Below, in pieces: positions 43,072 through 51,454 of a stretch of DNA of 64,000 nucleotides. The notes beneath the pieces were generated by a model. That model ran no database searches, was not told where the DNA came from, and worked only from the letters and a program-made list of their open reading frames with translations. Both the position numbers and the translations under genes were made by a program. This stretch comes from Psychroserpens sp. SPM9 (GTDB taxonomy: Bacteria > Bacteroidota > Bacteroidia > Flavobacteriales > Flavobacteriaceae), in the NCBI RefSeq assembly GCF_025153525.1, contig NZ_JANZNR010000001.1:62001-126000 (forward strand), read 5' to 3'. The number at the start of each line of letters is the position of its first letter. Within the stretch, counting starts at the first letter, position 1.

Positions 43072-43605
43072 TCAAGCAGATTTACCAGATATAGTTGATT
43101 TTTTAAACACGAATAAGCATAGTAAAATGATGCCGCAGGGAATTGCGATATACTGAAGCTCACTTAAAATCACGCGAAGACCCCATTCTGAAAAAAACTT
43201 TTCAATACCAATTGGAGAGACTTTAATGATTCGCCAGGGAAAAAAATATCTTGAATTTTCAAAAGGAATAAAAAATCCAACACCACGTCCTCCAGTGGTC
43301 ATAGCATCTAGCACACCATGCGAAATTGTTGATAGAAATATGACTACCATAAAAATAAGCTTTCTTGTTTTTCCGAAGCAAAAGGCCAACAACGCACTCC
43401 AAATTAAAGCAAACACAATAGAATGTGTCCACCCTCTATGTCCTAAAGGATGCATATAATCAATACCAAATTTAAAAGCAAGCACATCCAAATCTGGCAG
43501 CATAGAAGAACCAATGGCTAAAAACAATAAAAGCTTGCTCGTCTTTGAATCTATAACTTTTGCTGTGGTGTATGCCACTAAACCATGTCCGAAAACAGAT
43601 GCCAT
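43072..43605 (-). CDS. YdjM-like membrane-bound metal-dependent hydrolase
   Basis: A 177-residue inner-membrane protein with about four hydrophobic segments. Conserved polar motifs typical of the family are GHGLVAYT, MLPDLD, LGHRGWTHSI and STISHGVLDAMTTGG, which could bind metal near the membrane. Family members are often called LexA-regulated hydrolases, but the reaction is unknown. The start codon overlaps the dtd stop by one base, indicating an operon with dtd. Confidence 0.85.
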   Translation of the reverse strand: MASVFGHGLVAYTTAKVIDSKTSKLLLFLAIGSSMLPDLDVLAFKFGIDYMHPLGHRGWTHSIVFALIWSALLAFCFGKTRKLIFMVVIFLSTISHGVLDAMTTGGRGVGFFIPFENSRYFFPWRIIKVSPIGIEKFFSEWGLRVILSELQYIAIPCGIILLCLFVFKKSTISGKSA

Positions 43606-44057
43606 CAGACTCTATTTTTGGTATCGATTATGATAGTTACAGGACCATCATTACAGAGTTCAACTTTCATATCGGCACCAAACTCACCAGTTTGAACCGT
43701 TTTGTTTATATCCTGTTCCAATTGCTTTACAAAAGCAGTGTATAATGGCACAGCAATTTCGGGTTTTGCAGCCTTAATGTAACTAGGTCGATTTCCTTTT
43801 TTTGTACCCGCATGCAATGTAAACTGACTCACTACTATGGCATCGCCTTCGGCTTGTATTAAGGACTCATTCATCACGCCTTTATCATCTGAAAATATAC
43901 GGAGGTTTGCAATTTTGTTAGACAACCATTGAATATCCTCTTGAGCATCGTCATTAACAATTCCGAGAAGAATTAATAACCCAGAATTGATATTAGCGAC
44001 TTTTTTTCCTTCAATAGTAACGGATGCTTTTGACACACGTTGAATTACTGCTTTCAT
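43605..44057 (-). CDS. dtd: D-aminoacyl-tRNA deacylase
   Basis: A 150-residue homodimeric editing enzyme that removes D-amino acids (and glycine from tRNA-Ala) from tRNA. Catalytic motifs are SQFTLHAGTKKGNRPSY and the Gly-cisPro loop NDGPVTIIIDT. N-terminus MKAVIQRVSKASVTIEGK is standard. It lies 30 bp after rsgA in the same direction. Confidence 0.96.
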   Translation of the reverse strand: MKAVIQRVSKASVTIEGKKVANINSGLLILLGIVNDDAQEDIQWLSNKIANLRIFSDDKGVMNESLIQAEGDAIVVSQFTLHAGTKKGNRPSYIKAAKPEIAVPLYTAFVKQLEQDINKTVQTGEFGADMKVELCNDGPVTIIIDTKNRV

Positions 44058-44087
44058 TAAATTTTAAGTTTAATCTAATTGGTTTTT

Positions 44088-45038
44088 TTATTCATTATCC
44101 CAGTTATCGGTTCTATAGTGCGCCTCTTCGCCATCTAAGATTTGCAGGTAGCTTCTGTATCTTGAATAGGCAATTTCATCAGTATCTAAGGCTGCTTTAA
44201 TCGCGCATTTTGGTTCTTCGATATGCAAGCAATTGTTGAATTTACAATCTTGCTTTAGTTTAAAAAATTCTGGAAAATAATCCCCTACTTCTTCTTTATC
44301 CATATCCACAACCCCAAAACCTTTAATTCCAGGTGTATCAATAATTTTAGCATTAAAACTCAAATCAAACATTTCAGCAAATGTTGTGGTGTGCTGGCCT
44401 TGACTATGCTGACTCGAAATGGCTTTGGTTTTTAAATCTAAACCTGGTTCTATGGCATTGACTAAAGTGGATTTTCCCACACCCGAATGCCCAGCAAACA
44501 TACTCACTTTATCGACCATAAGTGCTTTGACCTTATCGACATTTTTACCGGTTTCGGCAGAGATCCCTATACATTCATAACCAATTTGTCTGTAAACATG
44601 TGCTAAGTACCTCACCTCATCAAGCGTCTCTTCGGAATAACTATCGACTTTATTAAAAAGAAGAATGGTTTTTACAGAATAAGCTTCGGCAGTGACTAAA
44701 AAGCGATCTATAAAACTGGTAAATGTTGGCGGATTATCAATCGTAATTAGCAAAAACACCTGATCAATATTTGAAGCGATAATATGTGTTTGCTTAGATA
44801 AATTAACCGATTTTCGGACAATATAATTGCTGCGATCATGGATATTATGAATCACACCTGTGGTTTCATCATTATTGGTTTCGAGTTCAAAATCGACATT
44901 ATCTCCAACCGCAATCGGATTGGTACTTTTAATCCCTTTTATTCGAAATTTCCCTTTAATTCGGCATTGATATGCAGCGCCTAATTCGGTCTTAACTGTA
45001 TACCAACTCCCTGTAGATTTATAAACTGTTCCTGTCAT
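44088..45038 (-). CDS. rsgA: Ribosome small-subunit biogenesis GTPase RsgA
   Basis: A 316-residue circularly permuted GTPase that checks 30S maturation. N-terminal OB domain (1-70), then G4 (FNKVDS), G1 (GHSGVGKSTLVN) and G3 (DTPGIKGFG) in permuted order, and a C-terminal zinc motif (CKFNNCLHIEEPKC). Full length, first gene of an apparent rsgA-dtd-ydjM-like operon. Confidence 0.96.
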   Translation of the reverse strand: MTGTVYKSTGSWYTVKTELGAAYQCRIKGKFRIKGIKSTNPIAVGDNVDFELETNNDETTGVIHNIHDRSNYIVRKSVNLSKQTHIIASNIDQVFLLITIDNPPTFTSFIDRFLVTAEAYSVKTILLFNKVDSYSEETLDEVRYLAHVYRQIGYECIGISAETGKNVDKVKALMVDKVSMFAGHSGVGKSTLVNAIEPGLDLKTKAISSQHSQGQHTTTFAEMFDLSFNAKIIDTPGIKGFGVVDMDKEEVGDYFPEFFKLKQDCKFNNCLHIEEPKCAIKAALDTDEIAYSRYRSYLQILDGEEAHYRTDNWDNE

Positions 45039-45119
45039 TTAACCAAAATATATAACAAAATAACGATTTTAATTTTTATGAAATCTTATATTGTGGACTT
45101 AATTTAAAAACTCAACAAC

Positions 45120-45575
45120 ATGAAAAAATTAGTACTATTAATTGCTTTAGGTTTTTTATGTTTTACGGACGCTTTTGCACAAGTAGAATATAAAATCATC
45201 ACAAGTGTAGAATCTATTGTTCCAAATGGTTTAGGACGTTCACGAATTGTCTCAGCTACAGAAGACAGAGATTACAAAGAATTTACATCGTTACGAAGTG
45301 ATGATAAAAAAGAGGATAAGAGAAATAAATCTGACCGAAGCGAGATTAGAGTCAAAAACTTTGAAGAAACCAAACTTTTAAACTTCTATAATTTAGGTGG
45401 TATTCGCTTTCAAAATATTGCAGCTAATGATGCTGTATTAACCTCAAAAGTAAACACGATGATAGAAGAAGGCTGGGAATTGGCTTTTGTAACCAGTGCT
45501 GTAGAAAGTGCCGGAAAAGGTGATGGCAATGGTATTTTTATCACTCGTTTTATATTTAAAAGAAACAAACAATAA
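45120..45575 (+). CDS. Secreted protein of unknown function
   Basis: A 151-residue exported protein with a signal peptide (1-20, FAQ). The middle is highly charged (residues ~50-80, many Lys, Arg, Asp, Glu). The C-terminal half has a short alpha/beta pattern, MIEEGWELAFVTSAVES then GIFITRFIFKR, reminiscent of DUF4177-like small domains, but I cannot assign a family. Divergent from rsgA and ended by a bidirectional terminator. Confidence 0.75.
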   Translation: MKKLVLLIALGFLCFTDAFAQVEYKIITSVESIVPNGLGRSRIVSATEDRDYKEFTSLRSDDKKEDKRNKSDRSEIRVKNFEETKLLNFYNLGGIRFQNIAANDAVLTSKVNTMIEEGWELAFVTSAVESAGKGDGNGIFITRFIFKRNKQ

Positions 45576-45576
45576 G

Positions 45577-45610
45577 CAAAAAAAGACCATCAAATGATGG
45601 TCTTTTTTTT
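45577..45610. terminator. Bidirectional terminator
   Basis: AAAAGACCATCA and TGATGGTCTTTT form a 12-bp perfect stem with a 2-nt loop. It ends both the secreted-protein gene and the leftward Phe/Tyr operon, overlapping the last bases of the latter's 3' flank. Confidence 0.85.
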
Positions 45611-46691
45611 ATCCGTTTATAATCTTTTCCTGGTGATTAATAGATTCTTGGTGAATCGCTTTAAACATACGTAAGATAAACTCTTCACTCAGGCCTCTTT
45701 CATCGCCTTCCAAAACCATTTTTCCTAAAATCTCGTTCCATCGTTTACTTTGTAAAACTGCTACATTTTTCTGTTTTTTAAGAGCACCAATACCATCAGC
45801 AACTTTCATTCGCTTTCCTAATAATTCGATAATCTGGTTATCAACGATATCAATTTGAGCTCTTAAATTATTAAGTTCTGTATTGTATTCGGCTTCAGGA
45901 TCCGATTCTTTTCTAATTCTTAAATCCTCCATAATTTGTACCAATCGACTTGGTGTAACTTGTTGTGCAGCATCACTCCACGCGTTATCTGGATCTGTAT
46001 GGGTTTCAATCATCAATCCGTCGAAATTAAGATCTAAAGCGGTTTGTGACACATCAAAAATCATATCGCGTTTACCTGTGATATGTGATGGATCATTAAT
46101 GAGCGGCAAATCAGGAAACTTATTCTGAAATTCGATAGCCAGCTGCCATTCCGGAATGTTTCTGTATTTAGATTTTTCATAAGTTGAAAACCCTCTATGA
46201 ATAGCTCCTAAATTTTTAATTCCAGCCGTATACAAGCGTTCAATACCTCCAAGCCATAAGGCTAAATCTGGATTAACAGGATTTTTTACCAATACGGTTT
46301 TATCGGTTCCTTTTAAAGCATCGGCAAGTTCTTGCATTATAAAAGGACTAACTGTAGAGCGCGCTCCAATCCATAATAAATCGATATCATGCTCTAAAGC
46401 CAGTTCAACATGGTTTCTATTTGCAACTTCTGTCGCTGTTTTTAAACCTGTTTCTGATTTCACTTTTTGCAACCATTTTAAACCAAGCGCACCAACACCT
46501 TCAAAATTTCCTGGGCGTGTTCTTGGTTTCCAAATACCCGCTCTGTAATAATTGACATCGGTATCTTTTAGCTCATGAGCAATTTTTAATACTTGTTCTT
46601 CTGTTTCTGCACTGCATGGTCCTGCAATTACTAGTGGATGATCTAATTTTAAATCATCTAACCATGTTCTCATTTCTCTTTTGTTTTCCAT
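45609..46691 (-). CDS. Bifunctional DAHP synthase / chorismate mutase
   Basis: A 360-residue fusion. Residues ~1-260 are a KdsA/AroF-type 3-deoxy-7-phosphoheptulonate synthase (VIAGPCSAETEEQV, YRAGIWKPRTRPGNFEGVG, NDPSHITGKRD). Residues ~270-355 are an AroQ chorismate mutase (LNNLRAQIDIVDNQIIELLGKRMKVADGIGALKKQ). It thus catalyses the first shikimate step and the branch to prephenate. Last gene of the Phe/Tyr operon under the attenuator at 49525-49655, which fits feedback at the level of transcription. Confidence 0.95.
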   Translation of the reverse strand: MENKREMRTWLDDLKLDHPLVIAGPCSAETEEQVLKIAHELKDTDVNYYRAGIWKPRTRPGNFEGVGALGLKWLQKVKSETGLKTATEVANRNHVELALEHDIDLLWIGARSTVSPFIMQELADALKGTDKTVLVKNPVNPDLALWLGGIERLYTAGIKNLGAIHRGFSTYEKSKYRNIPEWQLAIEFQNKFPDLPLINDPSHITGKRDMIFDVSQTALDLNFDGLMIETHTDPDNAWSDAAQQVTPSRLVQIMEDLRIRKESDPEAEYNTELNNLRAQIDIVDNQIIELLGKRMKVADGIGALKKQKNVAVLQSKRWNEILGKMVLEGDERGLSEEFILRMFKAIHQESINHQEKIING

Positions 46692-46700
46692 AATTTTCGA

Positions 46701-47552
46701 TTAAGCAATTCCTTTTAAAATGTCTTTTATATGATTGGTGTTTTTCATTTCGTTATATATTTCTTCAAAATCGTCGGCTTCCATTAACGCTTTAAACTGT
46801 TTTAAATTAGTAATGTACTCGTCCAATGTTTCAATAACATTTATTCTATTTTGTTTAAAAATGGGTGTCCACATAGCTGGTGAACTCTTTGCCAAGCGGA
46901 CAGTGCTCTCAAAACCACTACCTGCCATGTCAAAAATATCGCGTTCATTTTTCTCTTTTTCAATAACTGTTTTCCCTAGCATAAACGAACTAATATGTGA
47001 CAAATGGGACACATAGGCAATATGTTTATCATGAGCTTCAGGATTCATATAACGAATACGCATTCCTAAGTCTGAAAACAATTGCAATGCTTTCTCCTGA
47101 AGTTTAAATGTTGTTTTTTCGACTTCGCAAATGATGTTTGTTTTCTTCTGAAACAAATCACGAATAGCAGCTTTTGGTCCAGAAAACTCAGTACCAGCAA
47201 TAGGATGAGTAGCCAAAAAATTACGACGTCGCTTATGCTTTTCAACGGCATTGCATACTGGTAATTTTGTTGAACCTACATCAATCACAAGCGTATCGTC
47301 TGAAATGGCATCTAATACTTTTGGAAGTTCTAAAACAGCTGTATCTACAGGAATAGAAAGCACCACTAAATCGGCCCTTTCTAAATCGGCATAGCTTGCC
47401 TTTTCATCAATAATTTTGAGTTGCAGGGCTTCCTCCAGATGGTTGTTGTTAGAATCTACCCCGAAAATTTTCGCATGGCTATTGAGCGCTTTAATGTCTA
47501 ATGCCAAACTGCCTCCTATCAACCCTACGCCTATGATGTATATGTTATTCAT
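46701..47552 (-). CDS. tyrA: Prephenate dehydrogenase
   Basis: A 283-residue NAD-dependent enzyme converting prephenate to 4-hydroxyphenylpyruvate for tyrosine synthesis. NAD motif IIGVGLIGGSLALDIK at the N-terminus, HPIAGTEFSGP with the catalytic His, and AGSGFESTVRLAKSSPAMW. No ACT domain is present, so tyrosine feedback must come from elsewhere, consistent with leader control. 9 bp before the DAHP synthase gene, 3 bp after the aminotransferase gene. Confidence 0.95.
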   Translation of the reverse strand: MNNIYIIGVGLIGGSLALDIKALNSHAKIFGVDSNNNHLEEALQLKIIDEKASYADLERADLVVLSIPVDTAVLELPKVLDAISDDTLVIDVGSTKLPVCNAVEKHKRRRNFLATHPIAGTEFSGPKAAIRDLFQKKTNIICEVEKTTFKLQEKALQLFSDLGMRIRYMNPEAHDKHIAYVSHLSHISSFMLGKTVIEKEKNERDIFDMAGSGFESTVRLAKSSPAMWTPIFKQNRINVIETLDEYITNLKQFKALMEADDFEEIYNEMKNTNHIKDILKGIA

Positions 47553-47555
47553 TCG

Positions 47556-48701
47556 TTATTTTAATCTTGCCAGTGCTTCCTCTAAATCTTCCTGAGGCGC
47601 ACATAGTGATATTCTTATGTATCGGTTTCCATTAGAACCAAAAATGGTGCCTGGTGTAATGAAAATGGACTTTTCCTTTAGTATTAAATCAATATATTCT
47701 TCGGCATCCAGATAGTCGGGTAATTTCGCCCAAACAAACAATCCTGTTGCCATTTTATCATAGGTGCAATTAAGTGCTTCGGCAATTTGCCAAACAATTT
47801 CTCGGCGTTGCTCGTACACGCTATTCAAACTTAAATACCATATATCTGAACAATTGAGAGCTTCAATCGCACCTTTTTGAATTCCTAGAAACATTCCAGA
47901 ATCCATATTACTTTTCACACGTAAAACCGCATTGATATAGTCGCCTTTTCCAACTAACATCCCAACACGCCAGCCTGCCATATTAAATGTTTTGCTCAGT
48001 GAATTGAGCTCCATACAAACCTCTGAAGCGCCTTTATATTTTAAAATACTTCTTGGGTATTTGTTTAAAATAAAACTATACGGATTATCATTTACAATTA
48101 AGATATTATTCCGTTTCGCAAAAGTGATTAGGTCTTCAAATAGTTTATTTGTTGCAGCAGCACCTGTTGGCATATGTGGATAATTTACCCACATTAATTT
48201 CACTTTTTCGAGACCTTGCTTTTCTAGTTCTATAAGATTTGGAAACCAGTTGTTGTCTTCGGTTAAATCGTAAAATCTCGGAACAGCACCAACCAAATTG
48301 GTGACCGATTTATACGTTGGATATCCCGGATTAGGAATAAGCACCTCATCACCTTCGTTTAAAAACGCCATTGAAATATGTAAAATCCCTTCCTTGCTTC
48401 CCATAAGTGGTAACACTTCGGTTAAAGGACTTAACGGCACATTGAAGTTTGTTTTATAAAACTGAGTGATAGCTTCTCTAAGCTCTGGAATACCTTGGTA
48501 ACTTTGATACTTATGCGCACCATCTTCGTTAAACGTCTCAACCAAAGCATTTAGAACACGCTCTGGCGGATTCAAATCTGGGCTCCCAATGCCTAAATTG
48601 ATTATGGGTTTACCCTGAGATTTGAGTATGCTTACTTCTCTTAACTTTTTAGAAAAGTAATATTCTTCAACGTTTTGTAATCGGTTCGCTAATGGTATCA
48701 T
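47556..48701 (-). CDS. PLP-dependent aminotransferase (probably aromatic)
   Basis: A 381-residue class I/II fold-type I aminotransferase. The PLP-binding Lys is in LNSLSKTFNMAGWRVG, with NPGYPTYKS and VNYPHMPTGA nearby. In this operon it most likely converts phenylpyruvate and hydroxyphenylpyruvate to Phe and Tyr, although annotation by similarity would read LL-diaminopimelate/alanine-type aminotransferase. It overlaps pheA by 4 bp (ATGA). Confidence 0.9.
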   Translation of the reverse strand: MIPLANRLQNVEEYYFSKKLREVSILKSQGKPIINLGIGSPDLNPPERVLNALVETFNEDGAHKYQSYQGIPELREAITQFYKTNFNVPLSPLTEVLPLMGSKEGILHISMAFLNEGDEVLIPNPGYPTYKSVTNLVGAVPRFYDLTEDNNWFPNLIELEKQGLEKVKLMWVNYPHMPTGAAATNKLFEDLITFAKRNNILIVNDNPYSFILNKYPRSILKYKGASEVCMELNSLSKTFNMAGWRVGMLVGKGDYINAVLRVKSNMDSGMFLGIQKGAIEALNCSDIWYLSLNSVYEQRREIVWQIAEALNCTYDKMATGLFVWAKLPDYLDAEEYIDLILKEKSIFITPGTIFGSNGNRYIRISLCAPQEDLEEALARLK

Positions 48702-49525
48702 TGTCTCGCGTTTTTATATTCTCCCAATACTTTAAAATCTTGAGCCATTATCATCATAATGGATTTAGCTTTTTCGAAATCTTTATAGCTTTCAAAAGTT
48801 AAATCTACAAAAAAGGCATACTTCCAAGGGGTTTCAATTTTCGGGAGTGATTGTATCTTCGTTAAATTTAACTTACAATCACTTAAAACATTCAAAATAG
48901 TCGCTAAACTTCCTCTTTTGTGGTCTAATTCAAATTTCACAGAAGCCTTATTGATTTGGTCTTCGGAAATTTCAGAATTTTTCGTCTTCACGATGACAAA
49001 TCGGGTTTCATTATGTTTAATGGTTTGGATACTTTCTGAAATAATATCGAGTTCAAACAATTGAGCCGCCAATCGGGACGCAATAGCCGCTATATGTTTG
49101 GTTTGATTTTTTTGGATACGTTGCGCGACTTCGGCTGTATCTTTATCTTCAATGAGTTTAATGTGCGGATACTGTTTAAAAAACGCTTTACATTGCAATA
49201 ATGCCATTGGATGCGAATACACTTCTTTAATATCACTGATTGTTTGATTAGGCAATGCCATTAGGTGGTGCTGAATATCTAAATAATGTTCTCCAACAAT
49301 ATGTAAATTATGTGAATCGATTAATGCATAATTTGGAATAATAGAACCTGCAATCGAATTTTCTATTGCCATAATTGCAGCATCGGTTTGCCGTTCTAAA
49401 ATACTATCGACCACGCCATCAAATGTTAAACACTCCTGAACGCGAACCGTTTCATCAAAAAATTGCTGTGACACAATATGATGAAATGATCCTTTAACTC
49501 CTTGTATAGCGACTGATGTAATCAT
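48698..49525 (-). CDS. pheA: Prephenate dehydratase
   Basis: A 275-residue monofunctional enzyme producing phenylpyruvate. Residues ~1-180 form the catalytic domain (AIQGVKGSFHH, ENSIAGSI, HNETRFVIV with the Thr-Arg-Phe motif). Residues ~190-270 form an ACT domain for Phe feedback (KRGSLATILNVLSDCKLNLTKIQSLPK). First structural gene of the operon; its ATG directly follows the terminator T-tract of the leader attenuator. Confidence 0.95.
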   Translation of the reverse strand: MITSVAIQGVKGSFHHIVSQQFFDETVRVQECLTFDGVVDSILERQTDAAIMAIENSIAGSIIPNYALIDSHNLHIVGEHYLDIQHHLMALPNQTISDIKEVYSHPMALLQCKAFFKQYPHIKLIEDKDTAEVAQRIQKNQTKHIAAIASRLAAQLFELDIISESIQTIKHNETRFVIVKTKNSEISEDQINKASVKFELDHKRGSLATILNVLSDCKLNLTKIQSLPKIETPWKYAFFVDLTFESYKDFEKAKSIMMIMAQDFKVLGEYKNARQ

Positions 49526-49554
49526 AAAAAAAGTCCCGATTTACATCGAGACTT
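49525..49554 (-). terminator. Attenuator terminator before pheA
   Basis: AAGTCTCGAT and ATCGGGACTT (one G-T pair) with loop GTAA, then seven T. GTCTC in its 5' arm can alternatively pair with GAGAC in the leader peptide coding region, giving an antiterminator. Confidence 0.8.
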
Positions 49555-49577
49555 ATATTAAATTTATAGTTTATAAA

Positions 49578-49655
49578 TTATACATACAACGTCTCTCTCT
49601 TTTCGCTAAAAAAGAAATAAAACCAGTTGTAATATGTATGATTTAATGTGTTCAT
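49578..49655 (-). CDS. Aromatic-rich leader peptide of the Phe/Tyr operon
   Basis: A 25-codon ORF on the minus strand: starts MNTLNHT, continues YYNWFYFFF (residues 8-16) and ends SEKRETLYV. Eight of the nine residues at 8-16 are Tyr, Trp or Phe. It is followed 23 bp later by the terminator before pheA. Codons Arg20-Leu23 contain GAGACGTT, which can pair with AAGTCTC of the terminator. This is the layout of ribosome-mediated attenuation: stalling at the aromatic codons would free GAGAC to block the terminator; full translation would hide it. Too short for ORF callers. Confidence 0.82.
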   Translation of the reverse strand: MNTLNHTYYNWFYFFFSEKRETLYV

Positions 49656-49781
49656 ATCCTTAAATATGCTGCTAATGTAATTATTATTTTAAGAAATCAA
49701 AATTGTTATAACAAATTTTTGCTTATTTCGTTTCAGTTTTAAAGAATTCCTAAATTAAAGTAGCGCATTAGTAATAATTAC

Positions 49782-49789
49782 TATTTTTG
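49782..49789 (+). promoter_or_regulatory. -7 box for gldA
   Basis: TATTTTTG fits TAnnTTTG and lies 17 bp before the gldA start codon. Confidence 0.5.
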
Positions 49790-49806
49790 AGTAAATAAAT
49801 TGATAT

Positions 49807-50700
49807 ATGTCTATTGAGGTTGAAAACATATCTAAAATCTACGGCAAACAGAAAGCTTTAGATCAAATTTCCTTTTCGGTTAGCAAAGGTGAAATTGTCG
49901 GATTCTTAGGTCCGAATGGTGCAGGAAAATCCACACTAATGAAAATCCTTACCACTTATATCAAAGCTACAGAAGGTCTTGCTAAAGTAGACGGTCATGA
50001 CGTTGAAAACTATAAAAAAGAAGTTCAAAGTACGATTGGTTACTTACCAGAACACAACCCTTTGTACCTCGACATGTTTGTTAGAGAATATCTCGACTTT
50101 AATGCTCGTATTTACAACACGCCTCAATCGAGAATCAATGAGGTGATTGATCTTACCGGACTTACACCCGAATCTCACAAAAAAATTGGGCAATTATCAA
50201 AAGGTTACAGGCAGCGTGTTGGACTAGCCAATGCCTTATTACATAATCCATCGGTATTAATATTAGATGAACCTACAACAGGATTAGATCCAAATCAATT
50301 GGTGGATATCAGACATTTAATTAAAACCATTGGACAAGATAAAACCGTATTTCTATCGACGCATATTATGCAGGAGGTTGAAGCGATTTGCGATCGTGTT
50401 ATCATTATTAATAAAGGTCAAATTGTAGCCGATAAAAAGCTAAAAGACTTAAGAGATGATAAAGAGCAAACAGTTATTGTCGAATTTGACTATCGTGTTG
50501 AAGATGCATTTTTACTAAAACTACCTCACGCCAAAACTGTTAAAAACACCCATGATTTTAGTTATGAAATCACCTTTTCTACAGGTGAAGATATGCGATC
50601 TCATGTATTTGATTTCGCCCATGATAATCAGTTAAAAATACTTCAGCTCAATCAAAAAAATGCCAGCTTAGAAAGTCTGTTTAGAGAGTTAACCTCGTAA
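49807..50700 (+). CDS. gldA: Gliding motility ABC transporter ATPase GldA
   Basis: A 297-residue ABC ATPase. Walker A GPNGAGKST, signature LSKGYRQRVGLA, Walker B LILDEPTTGLDP and the H-loop STHIMQ are intact. The C-terminal ~80 residues (from ~218) form the DUF4162-like regulatory extension of GldA. The membrane partner genes gldF and gldG are not in the window. Divergent from the pheA leader and convergent with the GIN-domain gene. Confidence 0.92.
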   Translation: MSIEVENISKIYGKQKALDQISFSVSKGEIVGFLGPNGAGKSTLMKILTTYIKATEGLAKVDGHDVENYKKEVQSTIGYLPEHNPLYLDMFVREYLDFNARIYNTPQSRINEVIDLTGLTPESHKKIGQLSKGYRQRVGLANALLHNPSVLILDEPTTGLDPNQLVDIRHLIKTIGQDKTVFLSTHIMQEVEAICDRVIIINKGQIVADKKLKDLRDDKEQTVIVEFDYRVEDAFLLKLPHAKTVKNTHDFSYEITFSTGEDMRSHVFDFAHDNQLKILQLNQKNASLESLFRELTS

Positions 50701-50704
50701 TGAG

Positions 50705-51454
50705 TTATTCGTAAATAAGTGTTCCTGTATAAAACTCCTCTACAGCAACCACTATTGGCGTATTAACCAAAATAACATCGCCTGTGCTTCTAATTTCGCC
50801 TGTAAGCGATTGCTGTGCATTGATAATCATATCATTACTACTACGCTGAAAAATATTGACGTTCTGAGCGATTAAGTTTCGTCCTTCAAAACGTGCATCA
50901 CCCGAAAAAAATCGTACCGAAAGCGAATTAACCTGCCCTGAAATAAAACAGGAAGACAAATTATTAACCACCACGCTAAAAGACTCGCCATCCAATTCCA
51001 AAATAAAATCGCCGTCGGTATTAAAAGCATCTTCTTCATTAAAATCTTCAGAGATCACTTGTAAATTATCATAGCTCAAAACACCATTACTTCGTACTGG
51101 TAACCCAGAGGCATTACGAATTTCGGTGATGTTTGGTGCGCTCACAAAAACTTTAGTCAAGCCATAATCTCTGGTCAAATTACAAGAATTATTATTGTAG
51201 AGTTCTAATCGGCCATCAACAACTCTCACTTCAATATCGTCCATTAAATATTCTCCCGTTTGCACTGTAACGCTTTGCACTGGCGCATCGGTCACAATTA
51301 ATTCGACACGCTGAAAAGCCGTGATTTTAGTAAAAGCTTCAACTGCAAACTCCTTTTCAATAATCGCACCTGAGTTTTGAAAACAATCGGGAACGTTCTC
51401 ACCGCTACAGGATACTAATACAATAGTTAATATGGTAATTAATAGATGTCTCAT
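50705..51454 (-). CDS. Head GIN domain (DUF2807) lipoprotein
   Basis: A 249-residue lipoprotein (IVLVSCSGE, Cys16) with a putative auto-transporter adhesin-like beta-helix, DUF2807: FTKITAFQRVELIVTDAPVQSVTVQTGEYLMDDIEVRV then repeated short strands (SFSVVVNNLSSCFISGQVNSLSVRFFSGDARFEG). Function unknown, cell-surface or periplasmic. Its start overlaps the upstream PagL-like gene by 4 bp (ATGA), so they are co-translated. Confidence 0.82.
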   Translation of the reverse strand: MRHLLITILTIVLVSCSGENVPDCFQNSGAIIEKEFAVEAFTKITAFQRVELIVTDAPVQSVTVQTGEYLMDDIEVRVVDGRLELYNNNSCNLTRDYGLTKVFVSAPNITEIRNASGLPVRSNGVLSYDNLQVISEDFNEEDAFNTDGDFILELDGESFSVVVNNLSSCFISGQVNSLSVRFFSGDARFEGRNLIAQNVNIFQRSSNDMIINAQQSLTGEIRSTGDVILVNTPIVVAVEEFYTGTLIYE

